Of a DNA stretch of 64,000 bases, positions 24,133 to 35,979 are shown piece after piece. The position numbers and the translations under genes were made by a program. How positions within the stretch are numbered: the stretch's first letter is position 1; each line of letters begins with the position of its first letter. The notes below the pieces were generated by a model. It saw only the letters and a list, made by a program, of their open reading frames with translations, did not search any database and was not told the DNA's origin. This DNA is from Rhodamnia argentea (lineage: Eukaryota; Streptophyta; Magnoliopsida; Myrtales; Myrtaceae). The stretch is from positions 24,755,015 to 24,819,014 of the forward strand of contig NC_063157.1 of NCBI RefSeq assembly GCF_020921035.1, in the 5' to 3' direction.

Positions 24133-26797
24133 TCACTGTCCCCCAGTGGGCTCAGTGGTAAGCCCGAAACCAAATGGGAAGAGGGGATCGTAGTGAGGGT
24201 CCCCCACGTTCATGGGAAGCTGATCCACGGTCTTGAACCACGTCCTCGGCAACTTCCCAGTGAATCCGTAGTCCCCGAACAAGACATCGGCCACCCCTTC
24301 CCCCTGGCTCCCCGGCAGCCACGCGGCCACCAGCGCGTCCATCTGGTCCACGCGCGGCTCGATCGTGACTGGCCTCCCCGAGACCACGACCACCACGCAC
24401 TTCACCGCCCCGCAAACCTTTTGGATGATGTCCCCGCCCGGCTCTGCCAGCGTCAGGTTCGTGCTGTCTCCCGCCGTCTCCGCGTAGGGAAGCTCCCCGA
24501 CCACGACGATGGCGTACGAGAAGTTGTGCGATCGGACGAAGTCGGGGTCCGGGTTCTCGCTGAAGACCACTTCCGTGTCGAGGTCCACGGCCTTACTTAT
24601 CGCGCCTAGGATGGTGGTCCCTATAGCCAAAGTGCGCATAAGATCATGGATCAACTTCATCAGAAACTCCCTACTTTGATGAAAACACGTAAGCGTGAAA
24701 ACGTCATGACATCAATTGTTGCACATGCAGTGTACTCAAGAGAAAGGAAAGAGGATGTACCGCTGGTTAGGTTGTTGCCACTTCCACCCTGCCAAGTGAT
24801 GGTCCAACCACCACATTGATAGCCCAAGTTGTTGGCATGAGTCCCGGCGACGAGTATCTTCGAGGCGTTCTTGGCGAGCGGCAACACCGGGGGATCCGCT
24901 TTGTGCCCGTTCTTCAACAGAACCAGTGATTTTCTAACTGCTTCCCTTGCTAAATCCCTATGCTCCTACAATGACACAGAGTTTTGGAATAGAACAATGC
25001 TTGTGTACGCTTCATAAATAGTCCAGTCTGATAGGTAATGTGCTCTTGCATCCTCTAACCTGGCTTCCAAGCTGCGAAAGAAAGGTCTGATCGCCCAGAG
25101 GTTTCTCGAATAGGCCCGTCATGAACTTCACCCTCAAGATCCTCTCGATGGCGTCGTCAATCCGGCTCATGGGGATCACGTCGGCCTTGACCAGTCGGGT
25201 CAGGGTATCGATGAACACTGTGTGATTGTAGGGAACCATGACCTAGGAGCAGAAAGAAAGCAAAACAAAAGCACTTGCCGTTTAAGATTGATTCGGCAAC
25301 CTGATACTTTTGCGTGAATAGAAAAGGAGATAGCCATGGCCACTGACCATGTCGATCCCGGCTCCGATCCCCATCTGAACGGAGTACGTGTAATTTGCAT
25401 CGGCGGGGGTGGTGATCTTATCGATCCCTTCCCAATCGGATATCACAAAGCCCTGCGAAGAATTCGGAACCAGTTGATTCAACTCAATCCGCAGTCTGCA
25501 TCAATCACAAAGGGCAAGGATGAGGAGAGACATACCCTGAACTTCAGGGTGTTCTTGAGGAAGTCCGTGACGAGGAAGCGGTTGGCGTGCATCTTCACTC
25601 CGTTCCAGCTCGAGTACGAGACCATGATCGTCGACACGCCCTCGATTATGGCTTTGTAGTAACCGGGCATGTGGATGCTCAGCATTTCATGCCAATCAGC
25701 CACCGTGTTGTTCTCATTGATGCCCCTTGCGGTGCCACCATCTCCCACATAGTGCTTTGCACAGGCCAAAACCTTGTCACTGTCCCAAAGTTGTGAGATA
25801 ATAACTTCATAGAACTTAGTCAAATAGCACAATCATACTAGCCTAATAAAAATAAAAAATAAAAAAGCTTACTTTCCGCCGAGATAAGGCGCTCCCTTCC
25901 GCCCGCCGGCGGGAATTTCGCCTTGCAAGCCGGAGATGATTGATGTCATGGATTGAACGACGGATGGATCCTCGCTGTAGCTCTCATAGCATCTGCCCCA
26001 TCTCGGATCTCTGCATACCTGATTCACGGTTTCGAGATTGAAAAAGAGAATCATAAATGGGCCAAGAACACTCGAAACCGGATGTTCGTTGAAATTATCA
26101 GGAACAAATTGATACACACGGCAATGCACGGCGCAAACACATAGTTAATCCCCGTCGCCCTGACTTCGAGTGCGGTCGCAGCCCCGATCCTCTTCACGAG
26201 ATCCGGATCCCTGAAAAGATGAAACAGTGACTTTTCCTCAAACTATACTCCCAAGAATGATCAAAGAAAGATGGTTGCGTCGAAAACATTGCAATCGACA
26301 CACTGATAATCACTTTGATATACGCATAGGATGCTAAAGACTGCTTACCTCGTAGCCCCGAGACCGACATTATGCGGGAATATAGTGGCTTGATACACGT
26401 TGTTGTGCCCGTGGACCGCGTCGATGCCGTAGATGATCGGGATCCCGAGGCGGCTGGAGAGAGAGCCGTTTTGGTAGCTGTTCACCATGTCGATCCAGTC
26501 TCGGGCCTTGGCCTTGGGGAACGGCACGCTCCCTCCGCCGCTGAGCACGCTGCCGATGGAGTAGTCCCTCAGGATCTCCGGGGTGACCGAGGCGCGGTCG
26601 AGCTGAGTCATCTGGCCAATCTTTTCCTGGAGCGTCATCCTCTGCATGAGGTCTCTTATCCGGGCGTTGACGGGCTGACCGGGGTCCTTGTACTTCGAGT
26701 AGCCTTGGCCGGCCGGCGCCGTCCTCGCTGCTGCAGCGGCCGAGCAACAGCACAGGAAGAGGATCATCCCCATTGAAAGGAATGAGAGCTTCGCCAT
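24133..26797 (-). CDS. GH3 family beta-glucosidase / beta-D-glucan exohydrolase, copy 1
   Basis: Secreted glycoside hydrolase family 3 enzyme, expected to release glucose from cell-wall beta-glucans or related glucosides in the apoplast. Eight exons (minus strand): 26349-26797, 26120-26210, 25873-26018, 25536-25779, 25348-25452, 25060-25242, 24761-24965 and 24133-24620. They give 636 residues. The N-terminus has a signal peptide ([20 protein letters not shown]...). Visible family landmarks are [22 protein letters not shown], the AKH pair in [11 protein letters not shown], the nucleophile in VISDWEGID (Asp about 316), the glucose-clamping Trp in [10 protein letters not shown], and the acid/base Glu in [10 protein letters not shown]. 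These match barley ExoI residues D285, W286, W434 and E491. Unlike copies 2 and 3, exon 1 is continuous where they have an intron. No defect is seen. True substrate is unknown. Confidence 0.93.
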
Positions 26798-26821
26798 CTT
26801 TGCTTCGCTAAGGTCAATGAT

Positions 26822-27545
26822 CCTGCAAGATGAAGATGATCATGAGTTTGCTTGGTCTGAGAAAGGCACGATCATTATAAGAGATATCATCAGTTTTTGT
26901 TCCCTAGGCTTACGGGAGAGTCAGTTTGCTGATCTGTTTATGATTTTTTGCTTTGAGGATAACTTCAAATCTCTAAGTTCAAATGGAGGAATCACATAAT
27001 TCTCTCATGAAGTAAAAATTTAGATCGAATCGTCTGATTATGATAAGCAAAATTGACCATTCGAGAAGGAATCATATAATTATCTCATAAAATTTGCATT
27101 TAAATCAAGATGCTTAATTTGCCAATTCGCCAATTCGAGGAGTCCTAAGTGCTTCATAAAAGATGACACGTCCAATCCAACAAAAAGGTGTCAAGTCATT
27201 GGCGATGGGTTCATTCGACAGCAAATCCGATGGATTGGCAAAAAAAAATTCTACGATACCGACGAATCGGTGAAGTAACCAGATTCACTAATGCGATCGA
27301 GAATTTCCCGATCCCGCCCATTTAAGTACTTTGAAAATATAGTCAGACGGTCGAAATCAGCGCAGAACCCTTATAAACAACCGGCAAATCTTGCCCCCAC
27401 AGAAACAAATTAACAACATAAGCAAAGGCAATACAATGAGCGAGAGCAGGACTTTTTTGCAATTACCTTCGGTGCTTCTTCAACTTCAAGCTATAAAGTC
27501 CTAATTGCTTTCACTGTGGTTTTTAACTCTATATATATATAGAGC
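26822..27545 (-). promoter_or_regulatory. Promoter and leader intron of GH3 copy 1 (inferred)
   Basis: On the minus strand a TATA run (CTATATATATATATAGAG) sits at 27528-27545. A likely leader exon follows, ending at donor GTAATT just below 27467. A good acceptor (CATCTTGCAG) ends at 26825, 28 bases before the ATG. A leader intron of about 640 nt is therefore inferred; it needs cDNA. Confidence 0.5.
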
Positions 27546-27760
27546 CACAGAGACAAGGGTGGTTGATTACATGATAATGTTTTTATGGCAGTAATCCTAA
27601 TCCGGACATGACTTGTCTGGAGATTTCGAGGGCATTAATTGAGATCATTATCTCGAGAAGGGAAACAGCTGATTTTATTTCCGTCTTTGCTCTTGGAGAT
27701 GCAACTTACTTGAATTTTGAATGGATGGAGATAGGCACGCAGTTACAGACTTTGATTATC

Positions 27761-27900
27761 AAGAGAAAATTATAAAAAAAATCGTAAATTTATTGTAATT
27801 ATATCAATTTAATTATAATTTTTTTTTATTTTGCCATTTGAATCCTCAACTAAATTGGTACAATTGCAATAAGTTATGACTTTTTTTTTATAATTTTTCC
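27761..27900. mobile_element. Small MITE with 7-bp target-site duplication
   Basis: A 140-bp AT-rich element with inverted ends: GAGAAAATTATAAAAAAAAT on the left and, in reverse complement, GGAAAAATTATAAAAAAAAA on the right. It is flanked by GATTATC at 27754-27760 and 27901-27907. It is related to the 250-bp element at 5916-6165. It lies between the promoter of GH3 copy 1 and the 3' end of copy 2. Confidence 0.65.
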
Positions 27901-28054
27901 GATTATCTGCAATTAAGAACCTCATTAGCCAATCATTTTAGATAATTTTGTAAGCGGGGCAACACAAATGATCAGAAATTTGTTGGGTTTATCGAGCAGT
28001 GAAGACAGCGGTTCAAAACAATCGAAAAATAATTATACGAATGCATCCATCTTT

Positions 28055-31000
28055 TCAAGAATATGTAGGATCGCCCTCCTTGGTGCCTTTGGTCGTCAGG
28101 CCGAACCCGAATGGGTAGAGCGGGTCATAATGCGGGTCCCCCACGTTCATCGGCAGCTGATCCACGCTCCTGAACCACGTCCGCGCTAGCTTGCCGGTGA
28201 AACCATAGTCGCCGAACAGGAGATCGGCGATTCCCTGGCCTTCGGTCCCGGGAAGCCAAGCGGCCACCAGGGCATCTATCTTCGAGACATAGGGCTCGAT
28301 GACGACAGGGCGGCCTGAGACGACGACCACCACGCACTTGACAGACGCGCACACATTGCTGATAGTGCTTGGCCCGGGCTCGGAGATGGTCAAGTTCAAG
28401 CTATCGCCGAATGTCTCTACATAAGGCAGCTCCCCTACGACGACAATGGCGTATGCAAAGTTGTTGGACTTCACGAAGTTCGCGTCGGGGTTCTCGTTGT
28501 AAACTACTTGTGTATCTGGATGGACCGCGCTCTTCACCGCATTGAGGATCGTGGTACCTGCAACATGTCGACAATACGCCATCGTTTACATGGAAATACT
28601 TTTCATTCAAACTTAATCCAGCAGGAAATGCTCGGACCATACCGATCGTGAGATCGTTGCCGCTAAGTCCTTGCCATGTAATTGTCCAACCTCCACATTG
28701 ATAGCCCAAGTTGTCGGCATGACTTCCGGCAACAAGTATCTTTTGTGCTTTCTTAGGAAGCGGAATCAACGGCTTGCCCATGGATTTCCCGTTCTTTAGA
28801 AGCACCAGTGATTTTCTCACAGCTTCCCTTGCCAGTTCTCTGTGTTCCTGTTCAGCATTGTGATGTTTATTTTAGCCGGAGAGACTTATTCCAGGAATCG
28901 GAAAGATCGATACTGTTGCTCGCTTAAGCCAAATTAATTCGCAGCAACATACCGGGCTTCCTAATTGGTTGGCCAGGCTGTTATCGGCCAGCGGTTTCTC
29001 GAAAAGTCCCATGACGAATTTAACCCTCAAGATCCTCCTCACGGCATCGTCGATCCTACTCATCGGGATTATATTGTTCTGCACCTGAGAAGTCAGGTCA
29101 TCAAGGAACTCATTGAACTTGTTGGGCACCATGACCTGCGAGAAAAAAAAACGATGACAATGTGTCTTCTCGAGCCTATAAAATCATAACAAATCAAGAT
29201 TGATATTCCTTGCCGAACTCACCATGTCGATTCCTGCAGTGACTCCGGCTTGAACAGAGTAAGAGTAGTTAGCATGAGGAGGAGATGTGATCCTGTCAAT
29301 GCCCTCCCAATCCGATATGACGAAACCCTGGAAAATTTTGTATTCTCAGCTCTGTTTGTTCATTAGTAAGAACAAAAACTTCACGAGTAGGAAAACTTCA
29401 TTACATCCGATTCTCTGGTTCCTTTTCATTTCCTTACCCTGAATCTTAGCTTGTTTTTCAGGAACCCAGTAACAAGATCACGGTTCGCGTGCATCTTCTT
29501 GCCATTCCAGCTCGAATACGACACCATGACCGTGGCGACACCCTTCCTAATGGCATCCAAGTACGCGGGCATGTGGATGCTGAGCAGTCCATTGTAATCG
29601 ATGACGGTGTTGTTCTCGTTTATGCCTTTTGTCGTGCCCCCGTCTCCGACATAGTGCTTGGCACAGGCCGCAACCTTGTTCCTAAGCAAGAACAAACATA
29701 CCGATAAGCATATGACCACGGCAATGGCGATGAGAAACTTTTAGTCCAATCGAGATCGACAAGTCAACCCGTGAAATCATAGCACTCTTGACCAGGACAA
29801 GGGTGGAATTCATAGCTGTTTACTACTTTCATGTGGACGAACGTGCTACATGTTCTGTATCTAGAGAACACAACATGGTCCACCCCAAAGTGCTTCCCAC
29901 GTATGACCATGAAAGAAGTTATCCGGACCTCAGCATCAGCACTAGAAGACAGGCGTTTAACATGATTTTCTAACACTAAACTTCATAAATTACATGACTT
30001 AATCTCGATTAAGCCTTTCTTCGATTGCAGAATTATTGACAACGGGGTTTATCTTCATCACCATTTTGGTCTTTGGATGAGTTATGGTCATCAGACAGAG
30101 GCTTAAAATATATCACACATCCAGTCAACATCAATCTATGAGCCAAAAAATCATGTCTGAACAAGACAAACGTGAACAGCACTAACAAATTCATAAAAAT
30201 TCATGTAGAGCATAAACATGGATAACCTCATCACCACCTAGCAAAAAGCAAATAAACAGAACTGGGAAAAGTATCATCTGTTAACCGCGAAGGCTCTTAC
30301 TTTCCGGCGACAAATGGAACACCCTTTGGAGAACTGGCAGGAAGGTCTCCTTGTAAACCGGGTATGATCTCGGTCATCATCTGGACAATCCGGTGATCCT
30401 CGCTGTAGCTTTCGTAGCACCGACCCCATCTCGGATCTCGGCATACCTGCGAGTAAGAACTTTCAGCTTGAGCTCAATGAAGACTTCTGCTTCAGAAAAA
30501 TCTTTCTGGCGTTCGAAAGGTTGTCGAATTTACCGCAATGCACGGCGCGAAAGCATAAGGAATACCAGTTGCTCTGACTTCAAGTGCAGTAGCATCCCCA
30601 ATCTTCTTGAGTAGCACAGGATCTCTGACAAACAATATGACACGATCAAGACTGAGATTACTTTTCACTCTAAAGTAATGAAGCTTCTTGATCACACACG
30701 AGAAGTTCAAATCCGAATGAAAAATTACATTGACACTCTTTTTATCTGAATTAAGACTAGTCAAGGGAAGCTTGCCTGGTGACCCCGAGGCCGACATTGT
30801 GCGGGAAAATGGTGGCATTGTAGACATTGTTGTGACCGTGAACCGCGTCGATACCGTAAATCATCGGGATCCCGAGTCGGGTGGAAAGAGCACCCTTTTG
30901 GATCTCGTTCACCGCATTGACCCAGGTCTCCGGCGAGGCCTTCGGAGCCGGCACACTCCCTCCGCCGCTCAACACACTCCCTGCAAATACATCAAAATCA

Positions 31001-31564
31001 CAAAGTATTACATACCCATAATCCTCTCTCGTTGCGGCGAGACAGATTCAATCAATCAGATTACAAAACATCAAGTCCTAATCCCCGCTTGTCCACATAA
31101 CCAGTCCCTGTTTCCTTTTCTCGAACAGTGATCGCCGGATTGCTTCAGCCTAGTAGATCGAGTTCTCGTACAACTTTGCACCACAAGTTGTTCATTCCTC
31201 AGCTAGCTCGATCAACATCAACAAATACCAAGCCTTCAAAGCTCAATGAGCTAAAAAAGTTGCAAACTTTTTCCAAAGAGCGCACGGAGCTAAAAAAGAA
31301 AGAGTCGAAGCAAGCTGATCGATTCACATTACCAATGAAGTACTGCTTCATGACATCGGGCGTGGCAACAGTGCGCTCGATCTGGGTCATTTGGCCAATC
31401 TTCTCGGCCAGTGTCATCCTCCTCACCAAGTCCTTGATCCGAACGCTCACCGGCTGCTTCGGGTCTCTGTACTTCGCCTGCTTGGCCTCCGTAACAGCCG
31501 CCAAGCAGTATATCAAGAGGAACCCAGTGATGATGGGCACTAAGAATCTCCCCATCACATTCAT
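28055..31564 (-). CDS. GH3 family beta-glucosidase / beta-D-glucan exohydrolase, copy 2
   Basis: Second tandem member; 637 residues from nine exons: 31333-31564, 30776-30980, 30534-30624, 30301-30446, 29438-29681, 29223-29327, 28953-29135, 28643-28847 and 28055-28557. Internal exons are identical in size to those of copies 1 and 3 (91, 146, 244, 105, 183, 205 bp). The signal peptide is in [20 protein letters not shown]; a second Met three residues on (31555) could also start. Catalytic landmarks are intact: VISDWEGID nucleophile, [20 protein letters not shown], and [10 protein letters not shown] acid/base. The intron after 30776 has a GC donor (CAG|GCAAGC) in place of GT. The C-terminus is a few residues longer ([11 protein letters not shown]). 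A functional secreted enzyme is likely; substrate is not deducible. Confidence 0.93.
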
Positions 31565-31589
31565 CACCCCAAACGGCCTTCTGGGTCGT

Positions 31590-31815
31590 AACCTGGAAAC
31601 ACAAAAGCATCAATAACAACAAGAAGATAGACATGGAGAGAAAGAAAACGAGGCAGAGATGGATGAAGCATCAATAACAACAACAAGATAGACCTGTCTT
31701 GAGTTAGTATGGTGGAGTGACAGAGACGCCCTCTGATGATGGTGGAGTGACACAGAGAGAGATGGCCTGGGGATGTCGAGAAAGGGAAACGAAAAGCGCC
31801 ACTTCTTATAGGGAA
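31590..31815 (-). promoter_or_regulatory. Leader exon, short leader intron and promoter of GH3 copy 2 (inferred)
   Basis: On the minus strand, CCTATAAGAAG at about 31804-31814 may be the TATA element. A donor (GACAG|GTCTATC) borders 31695 and an acceptor (TTTCCAG) ends at 31592, giving a leader intron of about 100 nt. Within and beside it, a 30-bp motif (AGCATCAATAACAACAA...) occurs twice, at about 31605 and 31665. Confidence 0.4.
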
Positions 31816-32759
31816 GGTCCGTGCATTATTCAAATCATGTTCTCATGTGGTTTTGCTTTGAATTGTGCTTTTCGTTTTATTGTATTCTGGATGTGAAACT
31901 TTCCTCGGCCTGCAAATGCTCAAGTTGGGCATGTCTGAATCTCTATCCGTTGGAAACAGAGAGGAGAGAGAGAGAGAGAGAGAGAGAGTCAAAAGTACGC
32001 GGCTAACTCTTGATTAACTTTAATTGCTGCTTATGTCGGCGAATCAATCATATTTCAAATTTGTTATACAAGATCTCGCTTTTTTTTTTTTTTTTTTTTT
32101 TTGCAAATGCCTCTACGCAATCATATTTGAATCAATCAGAATCGCCATGTTTGGCACGATGGTCGATGGATGGTGGGCAACGCGTAGTCCACAAGAATTC
32201 GCGAGGATTGATGGTTTGTCAATCGGAGTGATAGGACCAAATTGGTGCGGGAACCACTCTACCAAGGAGATATATGACTTGGAAGGAATACGAATTGTAT
32301 CCTTTTTCCTACCATCTTTCTATTTGTGGAGCTTTTTTTTTCTTCCGATCTAGTTTACATTTGTAAGCTTCTCTCTTCCATTTCGAGGAGTTTTTTGGCA
32401 TATGTTTTCGAGATTTCGTTTCTCTCGAATCTCGTTATATAAAAGTTCGGTTTCAAAGGAGATTGGATGAGCTTTGTGGGGGTTTCACTCTCATTGTCGG
32501 ATCTGTGCTTGTTCGACCTTATTATTTTGCATGATGATGGTATTGGAGACGTTAAATCTAGGCGCGCACCGCCGAAAGGCAACATATGAAGATCCCAGTG
32601 TGCGCTCGTTACCGAAGACAGATTCGGTGATCGGCCGTCTATTTTGATAAATTTGCTTTTTGAGTGTGTGACCTCTCTTTATTCTGACTATTCATTTGGT
32701 TATCTAAAACTTGTTTTGTTTTGAAGTTATAGCAGTTGGACTACGATATTCGCGAATAT
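31816..32759. other. Spacer with simple repeats
   Basis: Contains a (GA)n run at 31961-31988 and a 23-base T run at 32080-32102. Open stretches here match nothing known and lack splice or codon signals. Confidence 0.5.
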
Positions 32760-33320
32760 GGCCCCGTGTGGTACAACATTTGGCCAAGAAACTTTGAGAA
32801 AATGCAAATACCTTTGGGCTAAAGGCCTTTTTCAAAATGTAAGTAGTGTTTGGTAAATTGTATTTTAAAAATACATTTGGAAAGCAACTTTAATATAAAT
32901 GTTGTTTGGTGGAAAATGAACTTCGCAAAATATTTTTTCTTTTTGAAAAAAAGGCGGTAGCGGTCGATCGGTGACCCGCAGCAGCCGCCGGCCAGCAACC
33001 TGTGGTGGCGGCGGCAACCGGCGATGGCGGCGATGACGACGACGGATGGGCAATGGCGGTGGCCGGAGGCGACGGATGGGAGATGGCGGTGGGGCGTGGC
33101 AACAAGCGAAGGTAACAAAATTAAAATAATAAAAAAATTAGTTGCATTTTGTAAAAGTCCTTTAACCCAAAGTACTTTGGGTTAAAGGACTTTGGAGAGC
33201 ATTTGAAATGCAATTACATTTCCCCAAAGTAAGTCAAAAAACGAACCAACCACCATTTATATTTGGCCAAGAGACTTTAGAGTCCCAATACTCATTTTCA
33301 ATACCGAACCAAACATGGCC
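32760..33320. mobile_element. hAT-like TIR element with GC-rich core and a 40-bp perfect palindrome
   Basis: The left end GGCCCCGTGTGGTACAACAT..TTGGCCAAGAAACTTT is inverted relative to the right end, which in reverse complement reads GGCCATGTTTGGTTCGGTAT with CTCTTGGCCAAATA further in. The core (32951-33110) is strikingly GC-rich (GGCGGCGATGACGAC type) and could be a captured gene piece or a degenerate trinucleotide repeat. A perfect 40-bp palindrome (33154-33193, centre AGTACT) lies toward the right end, with an imperfect partner at about 32814-32843. No transposase and no clean target-site duplication were found. Confidence 0.6.
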
Positions 33321-33400
33321 TATGAATGAAACTCTACTTTGACCAAAAGTAAAAATGACAATAAGGCAATTCTTTCAAGCAAAGATGCAGGGGAGGGCTC

Positions 33401-34090
33401 TCAACTGTTGAGAAGAAAATATTAGGAAGTCTTGACTTACAAGCCACTCTAAAACACTCCCTTTATTCTCTCCCCTCCGTTACTACCATCTCTTCCCCGT
33501 TTCTGTCGGCGTTACCGACCCTCTTCTCTATATTCCATCACTCTCTCACCCAAGCTTTTCTCTTCCAAATTATTACTTTCAACGGACCAACTCTCCATCT
33601 CCCGTCACTCTCTCACCCAGCTTTCACCATCTTCTTCTTCTTCGGTACACATCCATTCCCAGCCACCTCCATAATCAAGGCACAATGCAGAAGTTTATTT
33701 TTCTTTTATTTCATCGATTCTGGATCTCTCCTTCTCATTCTTGTTTTTATTCGATTGCTCTTGCTAGCTCTCTCACTTCGGTATTACATCAATAAATCAA
33801 TAAGCTTTGGCGAGCGGCGACGATCACCTGCGGTGATCGAAGCTCCGGGCATAGCTCATGAAATCACACCGACAGATCCGGGGGAGGTCGACGACGAAGA
33901 AAAAGAGAAAAGTGTAGAGTGGAAGAGAGAAAGAGTTAATAACGCCGACAAGAACGGGGAAGAGACAGTAACGGAGGGGAGAACATAAAGATTAATAGTG
34001 GGACTCGTATGGACACATGTCGCCCAACGAATAGAGTGTCTCGGAGATGACTTGACAGGTCAATACTACCTAATATTTTCTCCCGGTTGA
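33401..34090. mobile_element. Long-TIR (Mutator-like) non-autonomous element
   Basis: Left arm 33401-33516 and right arm about 33935-34090 are inverted copies. Both start TCAAC and run through GAAAATATTAGG, and both end in CTCCCCTCCGTTACT, CTCTTCCCCGTT and TGTCGGCGTTA. Arms longer than 100 bp with no transposase fit a MULE-type element. The interior is CT-rich with repeated CACTCTCTCACCC. The right arm has about 40 bp extra. Confidence 0.65.
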
Positions 34091-35979
34091 TCTGGACGGG
34101 GCAATAAATCGGACTGCAACAACAAAACCAGCAGCATCAAAGCCGGTCACCAAGAACATTATGGAATTGCCTTTTCAAACAATCAACCTTCCTCCTCTTA
34201 TCAAACACCAAGAACACTATGGACGAAAATATGGTGACTACATGTCTATCCCAAAGTTCTTCTCCTTTCGTGGAGTGCATGCCAAAATGCATATACCGAT
34301 GAGGGAGAATCTGTTTAAGAGGAAAGTGTCATCTGACCCCACTTTGATCAGAGGCTAGGAATTACCATTCTGCACCAAAACACAACTGAATAATCTGTTG
34401 ATTAATACATATATACATTAAAAAAAGAAGATAGTTTGACCCAAAAGTCTATTGTCTATTTAAGAATACATTAAGTCCTTCATTCAATGAGATGGTTAGT
34501 CTGGTTAGAATTTCCAGATACCCACAATTCAAATTTTCAACCGATCTACATCAGACCTCAAGCATCTCTTGCGATCTATGATCCAATTACAACCCCATGC
34601 ATCGGTTGGTTAGGAATCCAATTCAGCTCGACCTGTTTACATTCCATGTCATGTCTCATTGCTGTGAATAGCTCGTGGATTGCGCATCCCGAGATGAGTT
34701 TTGTCTTTTAGAAAACTCATTTTGTCATTGTCGAAGCAAATGTAATTCTCTATTTTCCTGTTAAATAATGCAATTCTTTATCCAATAACGAATCTGGATG
34801 ATTATTTAAATAATGGCTGAATCAAAAAAACACATGGCGAGACAGGATGCGACTGTAGATCAAAACATAAAAGAGTGGGATTGGAGGAGGCAAGAGACGT
34901 TATCTACTGAACCGAGGCAGGGCACGCAAAGCGATGCCTTGGAAAAAAGCAGCAGCAGCAGCAGAACAAGAGGAGGAAATGAGGAGGCTGAGTGCGTGCG
35001 TGCGTCAACCCCCACGTGAGCCGGTCTCAAAATTTTACCGTTGCGGACAGAACATCTCTGTCGCTGCACTGTGTCGCGACGACGAGCACTGGTCGGTATT
35101 GGGCAGAGCAGAGGGCGACAGCGACGGCGAGCTCCGCCGGCGACAGATTCCGGCCCAATCGAATTCGCTCTGGTCCGACCCTCGAAAGCAGTAGAGCCAT
35201 TTCGGGCAGTTGAATCAGTGCCATTCTATTTCCCCCACCCCCCAAAAAAAAATTGTACTATTTGGTCGAATAGAAAAAAAAAAAAAAAGCACCTTGGGAA
35301 TCAAAGAATTACACATTGATAAGGATGACTCTCACGAACAACTACAAACTAATATATTTATGACAAATTTCTAAATAAATTTTTTAACTATCAAAAATTG
35401 CAAATTAATAATATGCTTGTGATAAATTTACCTTTCGTTAGTTTCAGTTATATTTTATCGTTAAATTACTGAGTAGATGATACGTGTTAGTCGACCGGTG
35501 TACCAATTTAGCTTTTTACCTACAAGAAATTAAAAAGGGGTAAAAAATTATCACAAGTGTATCAATTTGGGTATTTTTTATTGTCATAAAATTAGTTTGA
35601 GGTGAATTCGTCAATTGAGCTTTTTCGTCGCTTCAAATAGAAGAAAAAAATTACATTTATAAAGAAAATTTGACAAAATTAACATCTTCTTAAAATAAAA
35701 AAGTAAAATTGACATGTCCAAAAAAATGTCATACTTAAAGGAACAATGATTCCATGCATAGATAAGTTTAGGGCAAAGATATTTTCATCCCCTTTTTGGC
35801 TAAGACATTTTTTTTCTAGTTAACTTACCAAAATACCCTTTATTTTCTCTTCAATTTATTTTTTTATTAGGCTAATCCATAAAATTGTCTTTATTTCTAT
35901 AATCCCTCTTATTAATTTTAAAATATAAATACTCCATTACACGCATCAATATATCAATTTATCATATCTCATTATTATT
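34091..35979. other. Non-coding spacer between GH3 copies 2 and 3 (part)
   Basis: No gene recognised. A short direct repeat ACCAAGAAC..TATGGA occurs near 34149 and 34208. A GC-richer patch at 34990-35235 is related to 37085-37215. The rest is AT-rich and degraded. Confidence 0.5.
35070..35235. repeat. Diverged dispersed repeat, copy 1 (partner at 37085-37215)
   Basis: Shares, in the same order, GACGACG-GCA-TGGT, GAGCAGAGGGCGACA, TTCCGGCCCAATCGAATTC (TTCGGCCCAATCAAATTC in the partner), CTCTG-TCC and TTGAATCAGT/TCAATTGGG. The partner is shorter. Both are non-coding. The class of repeat is unknown. Confidence 0.5.

Noticed and set aside
24124-24609. A long open frame on the plus strand opposite the last exon of GH3 copy 1
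   Set aside because: It is the antisense shadow of a GC-rich exon. The minus-strand reading has catalytic motifs and consistent splice sites.
34813-35019. Open frame starting MAESKKHMARQ
   Set aside because: Short, with low-complexity serine runs from an AGC repeat and no conserved motif or splice signals.
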